The notes below the pieces were generated by a model. That model did not search any database. It saw only the letters and a program-made list of their open reading frames with translations, and had not been told where the DNA came from. Positions 14,727-23,102 of a stretch of 64,000 bases of DNA are shown in pieces (positions within the stretch are counted from its first letter, which is position 1; every line of letters starts with the position of its first letter). The DNA comes from Desulfuromonas sp. (GTDB lineage: Bacteria > Desulfobacterota > Desulfuromonadia > Desulfuromonadales > Geopsychrobacteraceae): NCBI GenBank assembly GCA_002869695.1, contig PKUD01000090.1:1-64000 (forward strand). Reading direction: 5' to 3'. Position numbers and translations under genes: made by a program.

Positions 14727-17189
14727 TTAACAGCCGACGATAGCGTCGCCGCCATTAGCGGTCGGCGGTGTGACAGGTGCGCTTCCACCATCCGTCTCTG
14801 CTTTGTAATCAGCGTCAGCGCCTTCCACCTGATTGGCAGCTTCATCGCTCGTGGACAGGTCCAGGAGTTCCACATCCGGATTGAGCGACTCAATGGAGTT
14901 CTCACGCAGTTCATCCTTGTTGTAGTTGATAATGCTCATGTAGGTATCGCTGTCGACAGCCCAGGCGGAGAAGGTGCCCAGGTTTCCACCCTTGTCTGCG
15001 TTGTCGGACATCATGCCCCACTGACTCCAGGACCCGTCATAGATCATCGCCGGCAAATCGAGGATGGCATCCATGATGAAGAAACCGGTCGATGCAACAT
15101 AACCGCTGGTGCAGTAGGTGATTGCAGGAGCGGCCGCATTGAATGCCGTCGTATCGATACCATTGGCAAGCATTTCAGCCTGAATCGTTGCAGCATCTTT
15201 AAAGGTGCCGTCAGCTTCGAAGGCGCCTTTGAAGCCATAGAAGGAACCGTTGTTCAGGCGCCCTTCAAACACGACATTCGTACCAGGCTCGTTCAGGCCA
15301 GGAGTGGAGCCGGCGGCAACCTTATCGCCACGAAAGTCGATCGCAATGCCACGATCGTCCCGTGCAGCATCCATCACCTCGGACAGGGTGGCACGCATAT
15401 CAACCTGGGCACCAGCCAGATCCATAACCGTCAGAGCGTTCGCGCCCGCTTCAGGTTGCGAATCGCTGGTCAGCATGCCGTAGGCGGCATTGTAGCCATC
15501 AAGAACCTTGATCCGCTCTTTGGGGAAACCCCAGTAACGCAGATTGACGTATACCCGACTCGGGTAATAGTTTGCCGCAGAGGTGGTAATCACAACTGTG
15601 GTGTTTGCATCGATGCCATGATTTGCCAGCAGGGCATCCATCTTCTCGCCGGTCAGAATCATGTTCTTGGTCTGCACAACGCCATCCAGACGAGTCATCC
15701 CGTTTTCGGTAGCGACATCCAACCAACGGGCACCGGGGATGTGAGCTTCCAGGTAGCTGCCCTTAGAAGAGGCATCCAGAATAACGACCCGCTCACCTTC
15801 GGTGGCGTTGACCAGACCTGCGTCCATCCAGCCTTGCAGAGTATCTGCATCGATCAGGACACCGTCGGTTTGGGTGGCGGACGGAGCAACAACCAGACTG
15901 CTTGCATCAGCACTTGCAGCAAGGTCAGCGACTTCCATCTGACTGCTCACAACATCGGAATCATCCGCTGCATTGTCACCAGTGAAAGGCTCAGCCTGAG
16001 CCGCAGCGTCAACCACGAGAGTCTCTACAGCCAGAGGCTTCTCAACCAGGTGGTTGATGTTGTAGCGATAACCTTCGTCAGCAGCCAGATACTGGTCGGA
16101 GGACCAGACGGAACCGGCGGGGATTTCGCCCAGAGCAGCACCATTGTCGGAATACTGACCGAACTGACTCCAGGACCCATCATAGAGGCGAACCGGGGCA
16201 CCGAGGATCGCATCCGCAGCAAAGAACAGAGGGGTCGCGGAGTAACCGGAGAGACAATAAACCGTGGTGGTCTTGTCTTTGCTCCAGCCTTTGGCAGCGA
16301 ACAGGGCCTCGATCTCTTCCTTGGTCTTGAACTTGTTCCCTTCGCCAAACAGGTCGACCCATGCCAGATACTGACCACCCTGAGGATGGCCGTCGTACAC
16401 TGTCAGGTCGACTTTGCAAGTGACATAACCGGGGCTGGAAGATTCACCCGAGTACCATTTCGGGCCACGGGCATCGAGGATAACGTCGGTTTCAGGATCG
16501 AATGAGCTGACGAAGTCGAGCATCTCGCCAATGGAGAGACGCAGGTCGGCATTGAGTTCGCCTTCAAGATCCTTGACACTGAAGTCGTTGCCGACAGGAA
16601 CCGGCACTTCGCGGGTCATCAGCTCGGGATAAGTTGCGGCAAAAGCGGCATTACCGCCGTTCAGCAACCTGAGGTTCTCCTGGGGGAAGCCCCAGTAGCG
16701 GAACATCCAGTAAGCGCGGGTCGGGAAATACATCGGACCGCTGGTGGTAAAGACGATGACCGTCTCTTCATCGATGCCCAGGCGCTGCAGGACGGCGTCC
16801 ATCTGCTCGCCGGTCGCAACCAGCGGAAACGCAGTCGCAACACCTTCAACACGCCGTGAGGCGAGGTTGGGGTTGTTGACCCGGCAGGCACCAGCGATAC
16901 GCTCGGCATCAGTCTCTGGGTTCATCGTGTAAGAACCGTAATCGAATACGACGACTTTCTGATCGAAGGTTCCGCCCCCGTTCACCAATCCCTGGTCCAT
17001 CCAGCTTTTGAGCGTGGCAGGCTCAATCAGGACATTGGTGGCGGCACCGGTGACCGGAGCGCTGACGGCACTGACCGGCTCATCATAATTGTCTGAACCA
17101 CCGCAACCCCAAAGCATCAGCATCAGGGTCGCTACACAGAGCAACTGCAGAAAAATCTTTAACCTGTTTGTCCTTCTTTCCTGTTTCAT
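14727..17189 (-). CDS. four-domain rhodanese lipoprotein (ExtH-like)
   Basis: 820 residues from the ATG at 17189 (GGGAGGTAAC just upstream). Lipobox LWGC, acylated Cys 29. Two tandem two-domain sulfurtransferase units follow, about residues 50-365 and 440-750. Each has an inactive first domain and a second domain with an active-site loop: Cys312 in CLSGYSAT and Cys693 in CTSGYVAS, followed by the LYDGSW or IYDGSW motif of SseA-type enzymes. An internal duplication joined by an acidic low-complexity linker explains the size. The C-terminus is acidic and ends GGDAIVGC. It is anchored to a membrane facing the periplasm or cell surface, where it could move sulfane sulfur or a selenium intermediate. 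First gene of the porin/pentaheme operon. Confidence 0.88.
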   Translation of the reverse strand: MKQERRTNRLKIFLQLLCVATLMLMLWGCGGSDNYDEPVSAVSAPVTGAATNVLIEPATLKSWMDQGLVNGGGTFDQKVVVFDYGSYTMNPETDAERIAGACRVNNPNLASRRVEGVATAFPLVATGEQMDAVLQRLGIDEETVIVFTTSGPMYFPTRAYWMFRYWGFPQENLRLLNGGNAAFAATYPELMTREVPVPVGNDFSVKDLEGELNADLRLSIGEMLDFVSSFDPETDVILDARGPKWYSGESSSPGYVTCKVDLTVYDGHPQGGQYLAWVDLFGEGNKFKTKEEIEALFAAKGWSKDKTTTVYCLSGYSATPLFFAADAILGAPVRLYDGSWSQFGQYSDNGAALGEIPAGSVWSSDQYLAADEGYRYNINHLVEKPLAVETLVVDAAAQAEPFTGDNAADDSDVVSSQMEVADLAASADASSLVVAPSATQTDGVLIDADTLQGWMDAGLVNATEGERVVILDASSKGSYLEAHIPGARWLDVATENGMTRLDGVVQTKNMILTGEKMDALLANHGIDANTTVVITTSAANYYPSRVYVNLRYWGFPKERIKVLDGYNAAYGMLTSDSQPEAGANALTVMDLAGAQVDMRATLSEVMDAARDDRGIAIDFRGDKVAAGSTPGLNEPGTNVVFEGRLNNGSFYGFKGAFEADGTFKDAATIQAEMLANGIDTTAFNAAAPAITYCTSGYVASTGFFIMDAILDLPAMIYDGSWSQWGMMSDNADKGGNLGTFSAWAVDSDTYMSIINYNKDELRENSIESLNPDVELLDLSTSDEAANQVEGADADYKAETDGGSAPVTPPTANGGDAIVGC

Positions 17190-17428
17190 GTTACCTCCCT
17201 TGAGTAAATTTGGTGAATTCGGGCAGGAACTTATAACTATTTCGTTCTGACCGCTCCACCCCCCTGTGGTTGTGTTGTTCAACTGAATATAGTGCCTACA
17301 AATTTGGACTACCCCTAAATCAAAGCCTGACTCGCCAGAGCAAATCATGGCCACATGTCCCGCCGCTCTCGGTAGAAGCAACCTTTTCTCACGCATAGCT
17401 GGGTGTGGTCCTCCAAACTCCTGACCTG

Positions 17429-18013
17429 TTAAACCCTGATTGTGGCCCAGGCGTTGTTGATCAACTCATCACTGACATCCAGCAGGGAGTCCTTGATGAC
17501 CCCGGAAAGCCGCAGCTCAACGGCCCGGATGATCACCCCGGTGAATGAGACCGCCGACAGAAAGTAGTCACCGGCCTTCAGCTCCCCCTTGGCAATCCCG
17601 TCGGCAACGATCTGTTGTATCCAGCGAAACGGTTCGGAATAACAGATCGGCACCGAATCTGAGATAAATTCATCATGACGGATGGTCAGCATGTACCGCA
17701 TGGTTTCCGGTTCGTTTTCGGCAATTGCAAAAGACAGCTCAGCCACGGCACGCAACTTCCCATAGGTATTTGAGTCCTGGGGGACCCGCGCAAAAAACAG
17801 GTCCTGAAAATGATCCAGGGTTTCTTCATAAAGTTGGCGGGCCAGGTCCTCTTTGTTCGAAAAATAGCTGTAGATCGCCCCCGTACTCACTCCTGAAGCC
17901 TTGACGATGGCCGGTATTGAGACGGCGTAATATCCCTTTTCGACAAATAGCTTCCGAGCGGCCCGAAGAACCATGCCCCTTTTCCCTTGTGGATCGATAA
18001 TTCGCTGTGTCAC
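17429..18013 (-). CDS. TetR-family transcriptional regulator
   Basis: 194 residues from a GTG at 18013 (MTQRIIDPQGK..., matching the start of the paralogue MKQRKIDPQDK at 18945). An ATG 51 bases upstream would place a candidate operator (18025-18042) inside the gene, so the GTG is preferred. The N-terminal helix-turn-helix is SIPAIVKASGVSTGAIYSYFSNKEDL in the usual TetR position. The ligand domain shares IRHDEF and PICYSEPF with the paralogue. It lies 240 bp upstream of the rhodanese operon in the same orientation and probably represses it or the DsrE-like gene in response to an unknown ligand. Confidence 0.88.
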   Translation of the reverse strand: MTQRIIDPQGKRGMVLRAARKLFVEKGYYAVSIPAIVKASGVSTGAIYSYFSNKEDLARQLYEETLDHFQDLFFARVPQDSNTYGKLRAVAELSFAIAENEPETMRYMLTIRHDEFISDSVPICYSEPFRWIQQIVADGIAKGELKAGDYFLSAVSFTGVIIRAVELRLSGVIKDSLLDVSDELINNAWATIRV

Positions 18014-18024
18014 ATTTTCACCAT

Positions 18025-18042
18025 AGATAGAATGTTCTTTCT
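18025..18042. promoter_or_regulatory. putative TetR operator at the regulator's own start
   Basis: AGATAGAATGTTCTTTCT matches the perfect palindrome at 19598-19615 at 16 of 18 positions. It sits 12 bp upstream of the proposed GTG start, fitting autoregulation. Confidence 0.55.
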
Positions 18043-18211
18043 GTAAATCAAAAGCAATGAACATGCCATGGGCACTCGGAAAAGAGAATATAATGCTGTT
18101 ATTCTCTCCTGGAACTAACCATCATTTCTCTAATTTACAAGGAGTTACGAATTTACCACATCCGTAAATAAATATCTCTTTAAGAAAAAAGCTTCGCGTT
18201 AATCTTTTACT

Positions 18212-18229
18212 AGAACGACCTTTCTTTCT
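18212..18229. promoter_or_regulatory. second, weaker TetR operator-like site
   Basis: AGAACGACCTTTCTTTCT matches the palindrome at 19598-19615 at 15 of 18 positions. It is about 200 bp upstream of the first TetR gene, between it and the terminator of the second. 18043-18300 is otherwise AT-rich and empty. Confidence 0.4.
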
Positions 18230-18302
18230 ATGTTCTGGGTAATTTCACCCCCTTGTTGGTCATTTCACCCTATCCCTTTGCTTGAAGGCTCAACATGGCA
18301 AC

Positions 18303-18330
18303 AAAAAAGGCCGGGCATTTCTGCCCGGCC
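18303..18330 (-). terminator. intrinsic terminator of the second TetR gene
   Basis: On the minus strand a nine-pair stem GGCCGGGCA/TGCCCGGCC is followed by six T, 25 bases after the stop codon at 18355. It makes the two TetR genes separate transcription units. Confidence 0.88.
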
Positions 18331-18354
18331 TGATAAGTTCAAGAACAACTACGA

Positions 18355-18945
18355 TCAACTATCGGCCTTTATCGCATTCCAGGCCGCCGTAATCACCTCT
18401 TCCGATTTTTCCTGCAATGTCTTCTGCAGAACCCCTGTCAACCTGATTTCTATGTTCCTGGTAAGAACCCCGGTGAATGCTGCTGCGGAAATCAACCGAT
18501 CCCCCTTTCGCAGATCACCATTGGCGATCCCCTCAGCAACAGTCTCCTGGACCCAGACAAAGGGTTCAGAATAACAGATCGGCTTATGATCGGTCATAAA
18601 TTCGTCGTGACGAATGAAAAGCATGTACTGCATTAAGACCGGGTTATTCTCTGCAATATCAAGAACCAAATGGGCAAAAGCTCTCAATTTCTGATATGTT
18701 GTCGAAGTCCCCGCCAGCCGGGATACCAACATGTCGTTGAATTCTGACAGGGTCCGATCATGAATGTAGCGGGCCAGGGTTTCCTTGTTCGAAAAATGGT
18801 GATAAATGGCACCGGTACTCACCCCGGAAACCTTGACAATGTCCGGTATCGACACATTGTGGAAGCCTTTTTCTACAAACAACCCCCGCGCCACCTCAAT
18901 GACCCTCTCCATTTTATCCTGGGGATCTATCTTGCGCTGTTTCAT
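18355..18945 (-). CDS. TetR-family transcriptional regulator (paralogue)
   Basis: 196 residues. The helix-turn-helix SIPDIVKVSGVSTGAIYHHFSNKETL is nearly identical to that of the neighbouring TetR, and the ligand-binding part shares IRHDEF and PICYSEPFxW, so the pair comes from a duplication and may read the same operator. Divergence in the remaining C-terminal half suggests different ligands or loss of one function. It is a single-gene unit with its own terminator, downstream of the DsrE-like gene and in the same direction. Confidence 0.9.
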   Translation of the reverse strand: MKQRKIDPQDKMERVIEVARGLFVEKGFHNVSIPDIVKVSGVSTGAIYHHFSNKETLARYIHDRTLSEFNDMLVSRLAGTSTTYQKLRAFAHLVLDIAENNPVLMQYMLFIRHDEFMTDHKPICYSEPFVWVQETVAEGIANGDLRKGDRLISAAAFTGVLTRNIEIRLTGVLQKTLQEKSEEVITAAWNAIKADS

Positions 18946-19050
18946 ATCTTTCCTGCATCAAATGGATAACCCCTCGCCTGATTCGACATCCTATCACATC
19001 ACTTTCTGCGCTGCCAGACCGTACAATAGCGGCACAAAGCTGTTGACGTC

Positions 19051-19557
19051 TTATTGAATGAGAATATAGCTGTAGCCACTCGACTGATATCCGATTGCGG
19101 AAATAAAAGTATTGCCAACCACTTTAATCTCCGGAAGGATCGAATCGTTGGACGTCCCCATGAGTGTCGTGGCAACGTTACAGGCTTCAAATTTCACCCT
19201 TTTCTCCGCGAGACCTGAAATCAGTCCCTTTACTGCATCCGATGCCTTCTTGGTCACCAACATAACAGCCGATCCACGAAAGACAACTACAATTTCAGGC
19301 ACAATCGCCTGCGCCCGCAAACTATCGTGGGTCTGCCCGATCACGTCAAGGTAGAGAGCCAGTTTACCCATAGACGCTTCAAATGTTTCCGGAGTAACTC
19401 CGATATTGACATCAAAGAAGGCACGGCCCGGCTTATTAAACCCGGCAAGCGCGTCATGGTCATTCGGCACTGCTGAGGCCGAACCACTTGTCGCCAACAG
19501 ACAAAGAACCAGTTGGAGGGTAACAAAGACGGAAACACAACAGCTGATCTTATGCAT
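19051..19557 (-). CDS. periplasmic DsrE-family protein
   Basis: 168 residues from the ATG at 19557 (GGAG nine bases upstream); a TTG 12 bases earlier overlaps that site and is rejected. Signal peptide, residues 1-29 (ending GSASAVP). The mature part has the DsrE/F-like alpha-beta fold: FDVNIG near the start, PEIVVVFRGSAVMLVTK in the middle, RVKFEACNVATTL with the conserved Cys, and GYSYILIQ at the end. DsrE-type proteins carry sulfur on a Cys during persulfide relay. Its 18-bp palindromic promoter site is shared with the TetR gene next door, which ties it to the rhodanese/porin regulon. Confidence 0.78.
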   Translation of the reverse strand: MHKISCCVSVFVTLQLVLCLLATSGSASAVPNDHDALAGFNKPGRAFFDVNIGVTPETFEASMGKLALYLDVIGQTHDSLRAQAIVPEIVVVFRGSAVMLVTKKASDAVKGLISGLAEKRVKFEACNVATTLMGTSNDSILPEIKVVGNTFISAIGYQSSGYSYILIQ

Positions 19558-19597
19558 CGATTTCTCCAAGTCACAGGAAAGATAGTTGCTACAAAAA

Positions 19598-19615
19598 AGA
19601 AAGAACGTTCTTTCT
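19598..19615. promoter_or_regulatory. perfect 18-bp palindrome, candidate TetR operator
   Basis: AGAAAGAACGTTCTTTCT is a perfect inverted repeat about 40 bp upstream of the DsrE-like start. Length and symmetry suit a TetR dimer. Near-copies lie at 18025-18042 and 18212-18229 beside the two TetR genes. Confidence 0.7.
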
Positions 19616-19709
19616 GAGACTAAGACAACCTGTCACTGCTGTCAAGAGCATGAGAATTCACCGTCTACCTGCCCGATAATCATGTGCTCAACCAACAAAC
19701 GCGTCCAAG

Positions 19710-20525
19710 CTAAAGAGCGAACTCGGCCCACACCGGGCAGTGGTCGGAGGGTTTTTCCATCGCACGTATCTCATAGTCGATGCCGGCCGCAACACAACAG
19801 TTCGCCAGAGGCTCCGTCGCCAGCACCAGGTCGATCCGCAAGCCCCGCTTCGGCTCCTGGACGAAGCCCCGCGAACGATAATCGAACCAGCTGAAGCGAT
19901 CATCCACCTCAGGAAATCGCTCCCGGTAGGTATCGCGCAAGCCCCAATCGGTGACCCGCTTCAACATCTCCCGTTCCTCGGGGAGAAAGCAGCACTTGCC
20001 CGTCTTCAGCCAGCGCTTGGCATTGTCAGCACCGATACCGATATCTGTATCGAGCGGCGCCACGTTCATGTCTCCGATGACGGCCAACAGGTCCTGAGGA
20101 TCCGCCGTCCGCTGCAGCCAGTCTTGCAGGTTGGCATAGAACTGCTGCTTGTTGGGAAACTTGGTCGGATGGTCGCGATTTTCGCCCTGCGGGAAATACC
20201 CGTTAAGCACCCGCAGGCTACGCCCGTCACCCAGGGGATAGCGACCAATCAGCAGTCGCCGTTGGGCATCTTCGTCCTCCCCGGGAAACCCCTTCTCGAT
20301 CTCAAGCGGGGTCGTTTTCGACAACAGCGCCACACCGTAGTGCGCCTTTCCGCCGTGATAGGCAACCTGATAGCCAAGGGCCTCAATCGCGTCCAGCGGA
20401 AACTCGCTGTCATGCACCTTGGTTTCCTGCAGACCGATAATATCTGGCTGATGAGCATCGATCAGTGCTTCCAGCTGATGCAGCCGGGCGCGCAGGCCGT
20501 TGACGTTAAAGGAGATGATTTTCAT
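19710..20525 (-). CDS. xthA: exodeoxyribonuclease III
   Basis: 271 residues, close to the usual 268 for XthA. Catalytic motifs of the EEP superfamily are all present: [20 protein letters not shown] with the metal-binding Glu, [23 protein letters not shown] and SDHCPV with the catalytic Asp-His. It removes 3' blocking groups and cleaves at abasic sites in base-excision repair. A single gene between the DsrE-like gene and recQ; its N-terminal Met follows directly from the family start. Confidence 0.95.
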   Translation of the reverse strand: MKIISFNVNGLRARLHQLEALIDAHQPDIIGLQETKVHDSEFPLDAIEALGYQVAYHGGKAHYGVALLSKTTPLEIEKGFPGEDEDAQRRLLIGRYPLGDGRSLRVLNGYFPQGENRDHPTKFPNKQQFYANLQDWLQRTADPQDLLAVIGDMNVAPLDTDIGIGADNAKRWLKTGKCCFLPEEREMLKRVTDWGLRDTYRERFPEVDDRFSWFDYRSRGFVQEPKRGLRIDLVLATEPLANCCVAAGIDYEIRAMEKPSDHCPVWAEFAL

Positions 20526-20690
20526 AGCTAAAACTCCAAATTTAAATAACCCGCAGCAACGCGAGAATGAAACCCCCGTTCGCTTCTCTCCCTTGAGGCG
20601 CAGGGACCGCAGAAAAAGATCTTGTCCTTTGCATTTATGTTCTCCGGACTCTCCGGGCCTCTGTTGTGATATCGCTATTATCTGTTGAGC

Positions 20691-22499
20691 TTAACGACAA
20701 AGATACGCCTGGATCTCCTCAATGAACTCCGCCCCGTACTTCTCCAGCTTGTGTTCGCCGACGCCATTGATCTCCAGCATGGTCTTCGCATCGGTCGGTA
20801 GAATCGCCGCCATCTCGGCCAGGCTGGCATCACCGAAGACCACAAAGGGAGGGACGCCGGCCCGATCGGCGATCCGCTTGCGCCGGCCGCGCAGCAGACC
20901 GAACAGCTCCTCATCATAGTCGAGGCCGACGATCTGCTTGCGGGTTCTCTTGCCCGCCGCGACCGGCTTGAGCCGCGGTCTTGACAGGGTCAATTCGGCT
21001 TCGCCACGCAGCAGCGGTCGGGCGCTTTCCGTGAGCCGTAGCACAGAGAAGTTGGCAATATCCTGCTCCAGGTAACCGAGATGGACCAGCTGGCGCAGCA
21101 GGTGGCTCCACTGATCCTGGCTCTGGCCCCTGCCGATCCCGTAGGTTGACAGCTGATCGTGCTGCAGATCGAGCAGCCGCTGGGTTTTTGCGCCGCGCAG
21201 CACGTCGATCACATGGCCGATACCGAAGCGCTGGCCGACCCGGTAGACACAGGAGAGGGCCTTGCGCGCCTCCTCGGTAGCATCATAGGTGTCCGGCGGA
21301 TTCAGGCAGATGTCGCAGTTGCCACAGTCGCCCTCAAGCCGTTCGCCAAAATAGCCGAGCAGCACCCGGCGACGGCAGGAGGTCGATTCAGCAAAACCGA
21401 CCATCGAATTCAGCTTGTGGATTTCAATCCGGTTCTGTTCCGGGTTGCCCCCCTTTTCGATCAGTCCGCGCGAAATGGCGATGTCTCCATAGCCGAACAA
21501 CAACAGGGCCTCGGCGGGCAGGCCGTCGCGGCCCGCCCGGCCGGTCTCCTGGTAGTAGCTTTCGATATTTTTCGGCAGATCATAATGGACCACAAAACGC
21601 ACGTTCGACTTGTCGATGCCCATACCGAAGGCGACCGTCGCCACCACCACCTGCAGGTCGTCACGCAGGAAGGCGTCCTGAACTCGTTTACGCTCCTCCG
21701 CGCCCATTCCGGCATGGTAGGCTGCCGCCTTCACCCCATCCTGAGCGAGCTTCTGCGCCACCTCCTCGACCCGCTTGCGGCTCAAACAGTAGACGATGCC
21801 CGCCTCGTCCCGGCGGTTATCGAGGAAAGCCTGCAGTTGCAAAAACGGTTTCTGCTTGTCCATCACCGTGTAGCGGATATTCGGCCGATCAAATCCGGCG
21901 ACCACACAGCGGGCCTGCTGCAGATCAAGTCGCTGAAGGATATCCTGCCGTGTCTGCTTTTCCGCCGTGGCGGTGAGGGCGATAATCTGCACCTGCGGGA
22001 ACTGATCACGCAACTGTCCGAGTTGGACGTATTCCGGGCGGAAATCATGTCCCCACTGCGAGATACAGTGGGCCTCGTCGATGGCAAACAGGGCCAGCGG
22101 CAGCTGTTTCAAGCGGTCAAGAAACGACTCACTGAGCAGGCGTTCGGGGGCAACGTAAAGCAGGTCCAGTTCATCACCATGCAGGCGGGCCAACACCTGC
22201 CGCGATTCTTCAGCAGTCAGAGAGGAATTGAAACAGGCGGCCCGCACCCCGTTGGCACACAGGGCATCGACCTGGTCCTTCATCAGCGAGATCAAGGGAG
22301 AGACCACGATCGCCACGCCCGGACGATGCAGGGCCGGAATCTGGAAGCAGAGCGACTTGCCACCCCCGGTGGGCATCAGCACGAAAGCGTCCTCGCCGTT
22401 GATGAGGCCGTTGATCACCTCTTTCTGATGGGGGCGGAAGGTGCTGTAGCCGAAGGTGGATTGGAGGGTTTGGTGAATGTCTGTGGTCATATGTTTCAT
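20691..22499 (-). CDS. recQ: ATP-dependent DNA helicase RecQ
   Basis: 602 residues. Helicase motifs: FRPHQKEVI (Q-motif region), MPTGGGKSLCFQIPA (Walker A), DEAHCISQWGHDFRPEY (DEAH and the aromatic-rich loop), ATVAFGMGIDKSNVRFV and QETGRAGRDG (motif VI). A zinc site with four Cys (CRRR, CGNCDIC), a winged-helix domain and a C-terminal HRDC domain (about 520-600) follow. This is the full domain set of E. coli-type RecQ. It unwinds DNA 3' to 5' in repair and recombination. A second in-frame ATG lies three codons in. Confidence 0.95.
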   Translation of the reverse strand: MKHMTTDIHQTLQSTFGYSTFRPHQKEVINGLINGEDAFVLMPTGGGKSLCFQIPALHRPGVAIVVSPLISLMKDQVDALCANGVRAACFNSSLTAEESRQVLARLHGDELDLLYVAPERLLSESFLDRLKQLPLALFAIDEAHCISQWGHDFRPEYVQLGQLRDQFPQVQIIALTATAEKQTRQDILQRLDLQQARCVVAGFDRPNIRYTVMDKQKPFLQLQAFLDNRRDEAGIVYCLSRKRVEEVAQKLAQDGVKAAAYHAGMGAEERKRVQDAFLRDDLQVVVATVAFGMGIDKSNVRFVVHYDLPKNIESYYQETGRAGRDGLPAEALLLFGYGDIAISRGLIEKGGNPEQNRIEIHKLNSMVGFAESTSCRRRVLLGYFGERLEGDCGNCDICLNPPDTYDATEEARKALSCVYRVGQRFGIGHVIDVLRGAKTQRLLDLQHDQLSTYGIGRGQSQDQWSHLLRQLVHLGYLEQDIANFSVLRLTESARPLLRGEAELTLSRPRLKPVAAGKRTRKQIVGLDYDEELFGLLRGRRKRIADRAGVPPFVVFGDASLAEMAAILPTDAKTMLEINGVGEHKLEKYGAEFIEEIQAYLCR

Positions 22500-22527
22500 T
22501 CGTGTGGAAAAATCGAAATCTTAACAT

Positions 22528-23051
22528 CAAGATCGTCGGTTCGCGAACCGACAATCGCCATCATTTTCTTTGATCGCAAAGAAAACGAAGCAAAAGAAAC
22601 TCTTTTTATTACTGTCGCGTGATGCTGGTTCCCTGTAGGAAAACCTCTGGTCAGATCAAACAAACCAGAATGCGTCTCCGTGGCAGAACAAACCGAAAAG
22701 GCCCCGGCTCGCTCCGCTCACACGGGCTAAACGGTGCCGCCGTTTTTTCTTAGGGATTAGAGGCAAGTGGATCAATCGGAAGTGAACCTCTAGCCATCTA
22801 ATCCGTGTAGTATTTTTCCATTGCGCTCATGGAAGAAGCGTTTAACCCATTCGAGCAACTTGTTGCTCGTTGGGGCCGTTCAGCTTGCTTTTCCATCAGC
22901 GGATGACTGGTTTTTGCTTCATCGAACAACTATCGGCCCTGACGAAGTGACGAACGCTTGAGACAGAAATAGAAAAAGCGCTTTTCTGCTCACTCTTTTG
23001 TCGCTCAACAAAAGAGTAAGGCGTCTGGCGGGACGCGACCCGCCGATTTTA
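22528..23051 (-). repeat. MITE-like structured element, copy 1 (524 bp)
   Basis: Imperfect terminal inverted repeats (CAAGATCGTCGG at 22528-22539; CCGCCGATTTTA at 23040-23051). The inside matches, in opposite orientation, the element at 28579-29101 in several blocks: TTTTCTTTGATCGCAAAG..., the TCGCTCCGCTCACACGGG block, TTTAACCCATTCGAGCAACT, and the hairpin CTCTTTTGT...ACAAAAGAG followed by GGCGTCTGGCGGGACGC. It is rich in small palindromes and has no transposase frame. It occupies almost all of the gap between recQ and the MFS gene. Confidence 0.75.
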
Positions 23052-23102
23052 GCCTGCGCAGAGCAATTCAATCCCCGCACAGTTTAGCATAATCCTGCCG
23101 CC

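Noticed and set aside
14517-16505. 662-codon open frame on the plus strand
   Set aside because: It is antisense to the rhodanese lipoprotein, whose signal peptide, lipobox and active-site motifs are clear; the antisense frame has no domain and stays open because of GC-biased codon positions.
18014-18064. Upstream ATG start for the first TetR gene
   Set aside because: It would put the operator-like palindrome inside the gene, lacks a ribosome site, and the GTG at 18013 aligns with the paralogue's N-terminus.
21159-22622. 487-codon plus-strand frame over recQ
   Set aside because: Antisense to a complete RecQ with all helicase motifs.
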